A stretch of DNA of 52,312 nt from a candidate division TA06 bacterium (GTDB lineage: Bacteria; Hydrothermota; DG-26; E44-bin18), in assembly GCA_004376575.1 (NCBI GenBank), contig SOJN01000049.1:1-52312 (forward strand), given 5' to 3'. Under the pieces are notes generated by a model. The model ran no database searches, was not told the origin of the DNA, and was given only the letters and a program-made list of their open reading frames with translations. A program made the translations under genes and the position numbers. Below, in pieces: positions 42,518 to 48,107 of the stretch (within the stretch, counting starts at the first letter, position 1; every line of letters begins with the position of its first letter).

Positions 42518-42545
42518 AATATACTTGAGAACTCTTCTCTGTCAA
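42518..42545 (-). promoter_or_regulatory. Promoter of the oxygen-defence operon
   Basis: Minus strand TTGACA (42545-42540), 16-bp spacer, TATATT (42523-42518). It makes a start codon at 42545 impossible and supports a start near 42440-42479. Confidence 0.65.
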
Positions 42546-42585
42546 CCCTTTTTCTCAGGAAAATGTGCTCAAAACATGGAAAGAC

Positions 42586-42741
42586 TCACAGAGTCTCAAG
42601 GTATTCCAGCAGATGTTCTATCTCCTGCTCAGAGAGGGTGGATTTGAATGAGGGCATGTCCTCGAACGGGTCGATAAGCTGTTTTCTGACGTTTACTGGA
42701 GTAGTGGATCTCTCAGTGACGTATGGGACCGGGGTCAGACC
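42586..42741 (-). pseudogene. C-terminal remnant of a cytochrome c-like gene
   Basis: Minus-strand translation ending at 42586 reads TPVNVRKQLIDPFEDMPSFK and then STLSEQEIEHLLEYLETL. This is the end of a class I cytochrome c: the methionine heme ligand in MPxF, and the LSEQEIEHLLEYL terminal helix. The CxxCH heme-attachment half is absent, because the open frame ends at the boundary of a small inverted-repeat element at 42731-42831. Confidence 0.6.
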
Positions 42742-42831
42742 TCATATTTTGCGTTTTCACTCATCTGGACAATGGCTTCCTGTTTTCATGATCTCCCGGT
42801 TTCGGCACTGCATCATTTCAGGTTTGACCCC
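42731..42831. mobile_element. Small element with GGGGTCAGACCT inverted ends
   Basis: 101 bp bounded by GGGGTCAGACCT (42731-42742) and AGGTTTGACCCC (42820-42831), inverted repeats matching at 11 of 12 bases. No ORF inside. GGGGTCAGAC also occurs alone at 3343-3352. Such ends recall the small non-autonomous elements moved by Y1-type transposases, but no transposase is present. Confidence 0.5.
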
Positions 42832-43142
42832 AAATCCTACCTCGTAGCTGCAGATTAACACACATTATCACGTGGACCAGATGTTAGATGCAAGATATGA
42901 GACATACGACAGCTATCAGCTGTTACGTTCCAAATCCGTTTCAAGGTGTTATTTTCTATCTTCTATTTTCGGCTTTTGGAATCTTGTGTGATCTCTGGTT
43001 TCAATAGTTGGACCAATTTCGTAATTCGTGTTATGTGTGTGCAATTTCGTAATTTCGCCGGGGACTGGCAGGGGGATGGGAATTTCGTATTTTCGGGTAG
43101 GCGTGCGGTGTGGTGGCAGGGATTTTCGTCTTCATAGTCCTG
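42832..43142. other. Intergenic region, repeat debris
   Basis: No gene. Contains AGATTAACACA, CAGCTATCAGCTG, TTCTATTTTCGGC and AATTTCGTAATTTCG fragments like those at 10.4-10.7 and 19.9-20.6 kb, in a more degenerate form. Confidence 0.5.
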
Positions 43143-43171
43143 TTGACACCAATAGCTGATGTGAGTAGGAT
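43143..43171 (+). promoter_or_regulatory. Promoter of the GMP-synthase-like gene
   Basis: TTGACA (43143-43148), 17-bp spacer, TAGGAT (43166-43171), about 40 bp before the ATG at 43212. Confidence 0.65.
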
Positions 43172-43211
43172 TAGATGTGTCGAGCACTATCACATGAAAG
43201 GGGGTTCTCAC

Positions 43212-44174
43212 ATGACTAAGGAAATAACAGCTCAGGACCTCAATCCCGAGCGGTTCATCGATGAAAAGGTCAGAGACATCAAGGCCGCTGTTGGGAAAGG
43301 AATGGCCGTCAACGCGCTCTCAGGAGGCGTCGATTCATCCTCAGTTACGATGCTGGGACATCGTGCCCTGGGGAAGCGCCTTAAGACCGTCTTCATCGAA
43401 AATGGACTTATGCGCGAGGGAGAGCCCGAAAAGGTTGTCCGCATTTTTGAGAAACTGGGGGTACCGGTTGAGATAGTCGATGCACGACAGGAGTTCTTTA
43501 CGGCCCTTAAAGGAATCACGGACCCGGAAGAGAAGCGCGAGGCTGTTACCCAGACCTTCTATAAGGATGTATTCGGACGCATCGTCAAGGAAAGCAAGGC
43601 AATGTTCCTTCTCCAGGGGACTATCCTGACCGACGTCGATGAGACTGTTGCAGGCGTCAAGCGGCAGCACAACGTCTTCGCCCAGCTCGGGATTGACCCC
43701 CAGGACGCCTTTGGCTACAACATAATCGAGCCACTCATTCAGCTTCGTAAGGACGGCGTCAGGAAGGTCGGCAGCGCCCTGGGCCTTTCAGATGATGTGT
43801 CCCAGCGCATTCCGTTCCCGGGGCCGGCACTCGCGGCACGCGTGATCGGAGAAGTTACACCCGAGCGCATAGAAACTGTCCGAAAAGCAACCGCAATCGT
43901 GGAGGATTTGCTCAAGGGAACTGACGCGTTCCAGTACATGGCAATTCTTCACCAAGACCGGGTAACCGGGATGCGGGAGGGTAAGCGTGATTTTGGTCAG
44001 CAGATTGAGGTGCGCTGCTGGGATAGCGTCGATGCGCGGACTGCTACGCCAACCCATCTCTCATTTGAAACCCTTGAGAAACTCGCTCAGGAGATCATAC
44101 GCGACGTGCCAGGTGTCGTCAGCGTCACATACAACATCGCGCCAAAGCCGCCTTCAACGATCGAAGCGGTCTGA
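43212..44174 (+). CDS. guaA: GMP synthase ATP-pyrophosphatase subunit (GuaA C-terminal part only)
   Basis: A 320-residue protein with the ATP-PPase domain (ALSGGVDSSSVTMLGHRAL P-loop; FIENGLMREGEPEKV) and the C-terminal dimerisation domain (FPGPALAARVIGEVTPERI, SVTYNIAPKPPSTIEAV). It converts XMP to GMP when ammonia or a glutaminase supplies nitrogen. No glutamine amidotransferase domain is fused or adjacent, as in archaeal two-subunit enzymes. The ATG at 43212 is preferred; the frame is open upstream to 43110 through the promoter. Sequence divergence from standard GuaA means a related ATP-PPase activity cannot be excluded. Confidence 0.75.
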   Translation: MTKEITAQDLNPERFIDEKVRDIKAAVGKGMAVNALSGGVDSSSVTMLGHRALGKRLKTVFIENGLMREGEPEKVVRIFEKLGVPVEIVDARQEFFTALKGITDPEEKREAVTQTFYKDVFGRIVKESKAMFLLQGTILTDVDETVAGVKRQHNVFAQLGIDPQDAFGYNIIEPLIQLRKDGVRKVGSALGLSDDVSQRIPFPGPALAARVIGEVTPERIETVRKATAIVEDLLKGTDAFQYMAILHQDRVTGMREGKRDFGQQIEVRCWDSVDARTATPTHLSFETLEKLAQEIIRDVPGVVSVTYNIAPKPPSTIEAV

Positions 44175-44321
44175 TTCCGTGCACTAACCAGAGTCAATTG
44201 CACCGGGGACCCCGTGGAACGGGGCAGACAGGTGTGCAAATTTGCCGGTTTGACGCCTCAATACATCCGTATGGTTTTTTCGCCAACGGATTTCTTGCGT
44301 CAGACTCTTGTCAGGACGTTA

Positions 44322-44507
44322 TCATCCTTCCTTTATTGCCGCTTTGACTTTTTTCATCATTTCCGGATCGTTCAGTTGTTCATCGGTGTAACCGTGGGCT
44401 TCCTTGGCGTGTGTTGAAATATGTACCATCAGATCTTCCTCAGTCTCGGCATGTGCAACGTAGGGGCAGTCAACTCCCACATCTTTACAAGCGAAAGTCT
44501 TTGCCAT
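44322..44507 (-). CDS. DUF1059 family small protein
   Basis: A 61-residue protein of the DUF1059 family: MAKTFACKDVGVDCPYVAHA, then EEDLMVHISTHAKEAHG and a helical end. Two cysteines and several histidines suggest metal binding, but the function is unknown. AAAGGAGGTGAG is an excellent ribosome site for the ATG at 44507. A promoter is at 44543-44570. Confidence 0.8.
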   Translation of the reverse strand: MAKTFACKDVGVDCPYVAHAETEEDLMVHISTHAKEAHGYTDEQLNDPEMMKKVKAAIKEG

Positions 44508-44542
44508 ATGTCTCACCTCCTTTCACCGCATTTCGTGCCAAT

Positions 44543-44570
44543 AATATACGAATTCAAATAGTATTGTCAA
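44543..44570 (-). promoter_or_regulatory. Promoter of the DUF1059 gene
   Basis: Minus strand TTGACA (44570-44565), 16-bp spacer, TATATT (44548-44543), about 36 bp before the start codon. Confidence 0.65.
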
Positions 44571-44739
44571 GGCCCGGGGACAGCCCCCCAATTTTCAGTA
44601 TAGATGAGTAGGGAGATCCCTATGCCGCTGTTTTGTCCTATATTTTCTATCTTCTATATTCCATTTTCGTGTTCATAGGTATTTGTTCGGCACAGTGCCT
44701 TCAGGCATCGGAAATGTCTGAATGTTGAAAATCCTTCGA
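44571..44739. other. Intergenic region
   Basis: No gene. Contains GGGGACAGCCCCCC and CCATTTTCGTGTTCATAGG fragments related to other spacers in the window. Confidence 0.4.
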
Positions 44740-44901
44740 GTATTCGGAGGGTTGAAAATCCCAGGCTGTGTCGAGGGGTCGTAGATCCTGAGAGAAGTGC
44801 ATCGCCTTAGAAAGGGGTTGAGACCCGGTAGCGTCGAACGTGTTTTCTCAATCTTAAATCATAAATCGAAAATCTTAAATATGTAGGGCACCGCCCCCAG
44901 G
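44740..44901. repeat. Family B intergenic repeat, copy 1
   Basis: About 160 bp, almost identical to 46098-46255 over a core of about 100 bp (GATCCTGAGAGAAGTGCATC to AAATCGAAAATCTTAAAT). Both end in GGGCACCG(C/T)CCCC. A TTGAGA/TCTCAA inverted pair lies in the core. It ends 10 bp from the end of the toxin gene. Confidence 0.85.
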
Positions 44902-44910
44902 TTTCATCCC

Positions 44911-45255
44911 TTACACAGAAAGGACCAGACGAAGGCCGTCGTCGAGCGCTTGCATCTGGCTCGCACGCAGTCTACCCACTCTCTCGGTGAGATACGACCG
45001 GTCAAGAGTAATCAACTGTGACACGTTGATGACCGAGTCCTTGGGAAGTCCGCTCTGACGCCGCGTCAAAGCAACGTTGCCGGGAGCGCGAGCCAGCCGC
45101 ACATTGGAGGTAATGACTGCCACGATAACCGTCTGAATGCGACTCCTGCTGAACGCATCTGACTGCACTACAGCAACAGGTCGCCTGTAGCCTGGGCCAG
45201 AACCTCGCGGAGAAGCCAACGACGCCCACCAGATCTCTCCCTTTTGCACTACCAC
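44911..45255 (-). CDS. mazF: MazF/PemK-family toxin
   Basis: A 114-residue endoribonuclease-type toxin. Features: KGEIWWASLASPRGSGPGYR, RPVAVVQSDAFS, TVIVAVITSN, and the VINVSQLITLDRSYLTERVG segment of the family (quoted to twenty residues). It cleaves RNA when its antitoxin is degraded. The start overlaps the antitoxin stop by 7 bp, the standard arrangement for co-translation. Confidence 0.85.
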   Translation of the reverse strand: MVVQKGEIWWASLASPRGSGPGYRRPVAVVQSDAFSRSRIQTVIVAVITSNVRLARAPGNVALTRRQSGLPKDSVINVSQLITLDRSYLTERVGRLRASQMQALDDGLRLVLSV

Positions 45256-45491
45256 TCTTCCTCGGGAATGGAGGCGACCTGCAGGCGCTCGAGAAGCTGA
45301 TCAAGTCTAGCCTTCTCATGGTCCGGGCCATAGACCTCATTCAGAGCTTCTGTCACGCCCTTGTCCTCGTGGTTTCCCAAAAACTCCCTGACCGCCCGCT
45401 GGAAGAGCTCGCTGCGCGAGATGCCAAACCTCTTAGCCAGTCGCTCAACAGCGTTGAAGAGTGGGTCTGGAATTGATATCGCGGTTTTCAT
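45249..45491 (-). CDS. Ribbon-helix-helix antitoxin
   Basis: An 80-residue antitoxin. The N-terminal ribbon-helix-helix is MKTAISIPDPLFNAVERLAK followed by RFGISRSELFQRAVREFL; the C-terminal half (DQLLERLQVASIPEEEW) would bind the toxin. The ATG at 45491 is chosen from the family N-terminus. The frame runs upstream to 45614 but crosses the promoter. The promoter and operator at 45499-45526 suggest autoregulation. Confidence 0.85.
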   Translation of the reverse strand: MKTAISIPDPLFNAVERLAKRFGISRSELFQRAVREFLGNHEDKGVTEALNEVYGPDHEKARLDQLLERLQVASIPEEEW

Positions 45492-45498
45492 ACTTCTC

Positions 45499-45526
45499 AG
45501 TATAACGGAAGTTATACCTACGTCAA
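45499..45526 (-). promoter_or_regulatory. Toxin-antitoxin promoter with palindromic operator
   Basis: Minus strand TTGACG (45526-45521), 16-bp spacer, TATACT (45504-45499). The perfect inverted repeat GTATAAC-TTCC-GTTATAC (45517-45500) covers the -10 and spacer, an operator for the antitoxin. The -10 ends only 7 bp before the ATG at 45491, so the transcript is probably leaderless. Confidence 0.75.
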
Positions 45527-45834
45527 GGACATTTTTTTCGACAACCTTCTTGCCGGCATTCCGATACACAGGAATGACGTGCCTACCCAAGCTCATGCAC
45601 AGACATACTGTCAAACTGGCAAGTCATGGATCCGGAGCCTGTCCTGAGGGAATCCGAAGGGAGTATTCGTAGCTCGTCAGAAGCCTGTCCTCCGTAACCT
45701 CGGTGAAGGAGGACGAAGGAGGCACCGAGCACAAATGCCCTTACGTCCATATGTGCGCATATGCGCACGTGCGCACATGTACACATGTGAACTTGTGCAC
45801 ATACGAACATGTGGCGATGAACATGCCAAGGAGG

Positions 45835-45863
45835 TTGACTTATGGGGTTTGGTGGGATAGAAT
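45835..45863 (+). promoter_or_regulatory. Conserved promoter inside family C repeat, copy 1
   Basis: TTGACT (45835-45840), 17-bp spacer, TAGAAT (45858-45863); the boxes and spacing are identical in copy 2 although the spacer differs at two positions. Confidence 0.6.
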
Positions 45864-45869
45864 CATTCA

Positions 45870-46048
45870 TAGAAAGTAACCAGAGTATCGTCTTTGAGGG
45901 CAAAATGCGAAGCCAGTCGCGAAGTCCCACGGAGCCACGAAGGACGAAGTAGGGTAGCTACCTGAGCGTAGACTGGCGAAGCCCGACGCGAAGTCCCACG
46001 GAGCCCTGCAGGCAGAGTGGGGAGTCAGCGTAGACGTAGTCGGGTCAA
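45870..46048 (+). ncRNA. Candidate structured RNA, copy 1
   Basis: Downstream of the promoter, two stems occur in series: GCCAGTC (45912-45918) with GACTGGC (45971-45977), and CCCGAC (45982-45987) with GTCGGG (46039-46044); CCCAC/GTGGG (45995-45999, 46017-46021) nests in the second. In copy 2 the same stems enclose loops of 17 and 18 rather than 52 and 51 bases. No terminator T-run is visible, so the 3' end is a guess. Confidence 0.35.
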
Positions 46049-46097
46049 AAAGTCAAGTCATGGATCCGGAGCCTGTCCTGAGGGAATCCGAAGGGAG

Positions 46098-46255
46098 CAT
46101 TCGGAGGGTGAAATCCGGAGCCAGGTCGAGGGGGCGTAGATCCTGAGAGAAGTGCATCGCCTTAGAAAGGAGTTGAGACCCGGTAGCGTCGAACGTGTTT
46201 TCTCAATCTCAAATCATAAATCGAAAATCTTAAATGTATAGGGCACCGTCCCCAA
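46098..46255. repeat. Family B intergenic repeat, copy 2
   Basis: Copy of 44740-44901, ending GCACCGTCCCC (46243-46253). Located directly before the hypothetical gene at 46296. Confidence 0.85.
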
Positions 46256-46295
46256 GGATGTGGAATACCGTTGAGAGAATGAGAGGAGGCAAAGC

Positions 46296-46838
46296 ATGAA
46301 AAAACTATCCGTCCTGCTTATGGCCTTTGCTCTGTTGTTCGCCCTCAGCGTGAATCACTTGGCTGAGGCGCAGACTGAAAAAGGAGCGGAAGATCCGCCT
46401 GATATGGGCCCAAGGGATTTGAGAAGAGATCGGTATTTTGAGATGGGAGCAAACCTGGGGTGGCCGGCTGTTATCAATGGTGTTGTGGGGTATTGGTTTG
46501 GTCCTGTCGGATTGCGCCTTTCAGGAATGTACTGGGACGGCGAGGACCAGGACGGAATTAACGCCGTCCAGTGTGATATTGGATACAAGTTATCAGATAA
46601 TGTTAACACGCTCCACAGCGTTGCAGTCGCAGGTGGGACGAGTAGGGAGTCGCTTCGCGGGGAGTGGTCATATTTGGGGGCGGCTTACTGTCTGAATCAT
46701 AGGTGGTTCTTCTTGGAAATAGGATTGGGAAAGATTGTAGGAATCAGAAGAGAAGTATATCCTATTGGTTCTTTTCAGGCTATTTTTCAAATAGGTTATA
46801 TGCACCGTTTTCTTCCGAAATCAGAACAGAACTTATGA
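46296..46838 (+). CDS. Small predicted outer-membrane or periplasmic protein
   Basis: A 180-residue protein that I cannot assign. Residues 1-25 (MKKLSVLLMAFALLFALSVN to AEAQ) are a signal peptide. The rest has alternating hydrophobic and polar residues with glycines and aromatics (GYWFGPVGLRLSGMYWDG, AAYCLNHRWFFLEIGLG, FQAIFQIGYMHRF), suggesting an eight-strand beta-barrel. GAGAGGAGG is a good ribosome site. It lies after family B and C repeats. Confidence 0.65.
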   Translation: MKKLSVLLMAFALLFALSVNHLAEAQTEKGAEDPPDMGPRDLRRDRYFEMGANLGWPAVINGVVGYWFGPVGLRLSGMYWDGEDQDGINAVQCDIGYKLSDNVNTLHSVAVAGGTSRESLRGEWSYLGAAYCLNHRWFFLEIGLGKIVGIRREVYPIGSFQAIFQIGYMHRFLPKSEQNL

Positions 46839-47056
46839 GAAGGATTGCGCAATCGGCTTCCAATGGGCTTTGCGAGAAACTAATCGTGGCGAAAATGCCG
46901 GAAGTGTCCCTGGTTTTTCGCAAGATACCAGAGCAACATTGGGGACGGTGCCTCTCGCCTTGGCTCGGGATCTACCACTTGACCTTTTGACGATTGGAGG
47001 GATAACGTCTGGCACCGCAACTGCCCCCCTAAAATGATTCTTTCACATTCGCCGAC
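46839..47056. other. Intergenic region
   Basis: No gene. Contains GGGGACGGTGC (46941-46951), the reverse complement of the GCACCGTCCCC tag found at the ends of several repeats. Confidence 0.5.
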
Positions 47057-47088
47057 GGTTGTCAAATTCTTTCGCAACAGTGATCGAG
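47057..47088. repeat. 32-bp repeat, family D, copy 1
   Basis: Identical in 32 bases to 47731-47762 and 51249-51280 (begins GGTTGTCAAATTCTTTCGCA, ends GTGATCGAG). Similarity extends to the left (TTC-CACATT). Confidence 0.9.
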
Positions 47089-47109
47089 TACAATGATTCG
47101 CGCCTGTCG

Positions 47110-47649
47110 CTAGTGTCTCCCCTTTACCTCTTGCCACCATGTCATTGCCTTCTCTTCTATTGCCCTGATGAATTCCGTTTTTGCCTCAGCGTAGTCGTTG
47201 ACATCCTCCCATTCTTTCGAGGCTAGCTCCCGTTTGACCCGCTCATAAGCTTCGCGGGCCTCAGCATGCGATCGCAGGTAATCGCGAAAGGCAAGATGCC
47301 GCAGCCACCATTCGCTACCGATTTCAACAAGGTGAATTTGATGTGTACGAACTCCGTTCGAGTTGTTCTTGCGAAAATAGCGCCTGAAGGGTGTGTCTTT
47401 CTCGAAAGCACTGACGTACTCGTAACCTAGTTGGATGATCGCGTCGATGCAAACGGCATCTGCTTCGCTCAGTGGATGCACACCGACCATCACATCGATT
47501 ACTGGCTTTCCAGCTAAGCCCGGCACAGCAGTACTTCCAATATGCTGGATCTCTGCCACATAGCTACCGATGGCAGCCAACAGCTTCTCCTTTTCTAACC
47601 TGAATTGCTCAGGCCACGCAGGATCGTAATCAACGATGGCTACTCTCAT
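47110..47649 (-). CDS. GrpB/UPF0157 family nucleotidyltransferase-like protein
   Basis: A 179-residue GrpB-family protein. Characteristic segments are VAIVDYDPAWPEQFRLEKEK, EIQHIGSTAVPGLAGKPVID and the D-x-D-like VIDVMVG of the nucleotidyltransferase fold, then HQIHLVEIGSEWWLRHLAFR and DYLRSHAEAREAYERVKREL. The biochemical role is not established. The start is ATG at 47649 and a repeat-borne promoter may drive it (47711-47739). Confidence 0.85.
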   Translation of the reverse strand: MRVAIVDYDPAWPEQFRLEKEKLLAAIGSYVAEIQHIGSTAVPGLAGKPVIDVMVGVHPLSEADAVCIDAIIQLGYEYVSAFEKDTPFRRYFRKNNSNGVRTHQIHLVEIGSEWWLRHLAFRDYLRSHAEAREAYERVKRELASKEWEDVNDYAEAKTEFIRAIEEKAMTWWQEVKGRH

Positions 47650-47710
47650 AGTAGAGGACCAGACTTCTTCTTATTTCTCGACTCCTTGCCTTGTCGCTTT
47701 TCTCAAAGGA

Positions 47711-47739
47711 ATCTTTCCACATTCCCGTACGGTTGTCAA
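47711..47739 (-). promoter_or_regulatory. Possible repeat-borne promoter for the GrpB gene
   Basis: Reading the minus strand of family D copy 2: TTGACA (47739-47734), 17-bp spacer, AAAGAT (47716-47711), about 60 bp before the GrpB start. The -10 is weak and differs between copies. Confidence 0.4.
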
Positions 47740-47762
47740 ATTCTTTCGCAACAGTGATCGAG
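47731..47762. repeat. 32-bp repeat, family D, copy 2
   Basis: Same 32-bp core as 47057-47088. With copy 3 it also shares flanks (TCAAAGGAA on the left; AGGC-TCT-GGTGA and GCACAA on the right). Confidence 0.9.
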
Positions 47763-47924
47763 GCATCTGTTGGTGAGAAATTGGCACAAATCCGGCACAA
47801 CTAATCTAAGATCTGTGACCTAAGATCGCAGATCTTGCATATGTGCGCATATGCGCACGTGCGCATGTGTACACATGTGAACTTGTGCATAGACGAACAT
47901 GTGGCGATGAAGATACCGAGGAGG

Positions 47925-47953
47925 TTGACTTGTGGGGTTAGGTGGGATAGAAT
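47925..47953 (+). promoter_or_regulatory. Conserved promoter inside family C repeat, copy 2
   Basis: TTGACT (47925-47930), 17-bp spacer, TAGAAT (47948-47953). Confidence 0.6.
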
Positions 47954-47959
47954 CATCCA

Positions 47960-48068
47960 AAGGAAGTAACCAGAGTATCGTCTTTGAGGGTAAAATGCGA
48001 AGCCAGTCGTAGCTACCTGAGCGTAGACTGGCGAAGCCCGACGGAGTCGAGGAACACGTAGTCGGGTC
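47960..48068 (+). ncRNA. Candidate structured RNA, copy 2
   Basis: Stems GCCAGTC (48002-48008)/GACTGGC (48026-48032) and CCCGAC (48037-48042)/GTCGGG (48061-48066), with 17- and 18-base loops. Preceded by ACCAGAGTATCGTCTTTGAG, conserved with copy 1. It runs head-on into the 48108-50846 gene, whose 3' end is 40 bp away. Confidence 0.35.
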
Positions 48069-48107
48069 AGAATGTCATGCACCGTCCCCAGATCTCCTTC
48101 CTCAGAC

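Larger units (their letters stand above)
45748..46048 (+). repeat. Family C repeat, copy 1: alternating tract, promoter and hairpins
   Basis: Shares with 47836-48068 a 42-bp purine/pyrimidine-alternating tract, then ACATGTGGCGATGA, a conserved promoter, and a hairpin region. The tract at 45748-45789 holds the perfect palindrome GTGCGCATATGCGCAC (45753-45768). The copy is longer than the other because extra bases fill the hairpin loops. Confidence 0.85.
47836..48068 (+). repeat. Family C repeat, copy 2: alternating tract, promoter and hairpins
   Basis: 44 bp of strict pyrimidine-purine alternation (47836-47879), then the conserved promoter and two hairpins with short loops. Ends 10 bp before a GCACCGTCCCC tag at 48079-48089. 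Confidence 0.85.

Noticed and set aside
43110-43211. N-terminal extension of the GMP-synthase-like protein
   Set aside because: It covers the promoter at 43143-43171, and family similarity begins only after the ATG at 43212.
45583-45930. Minus-strand ORF rich in HMCTCAHVRICAH across the alternating tract
   Set aside because: It is a translation of the alternating purine/pyrimidine repeat; the second copy of the repeat has different frames and no ribosome site.
47801-48082. Minus-strand ORF over family C repeat copy 2
   Set aside because: Same reason: translation of repeat DNA, ending inside the hairpin region.
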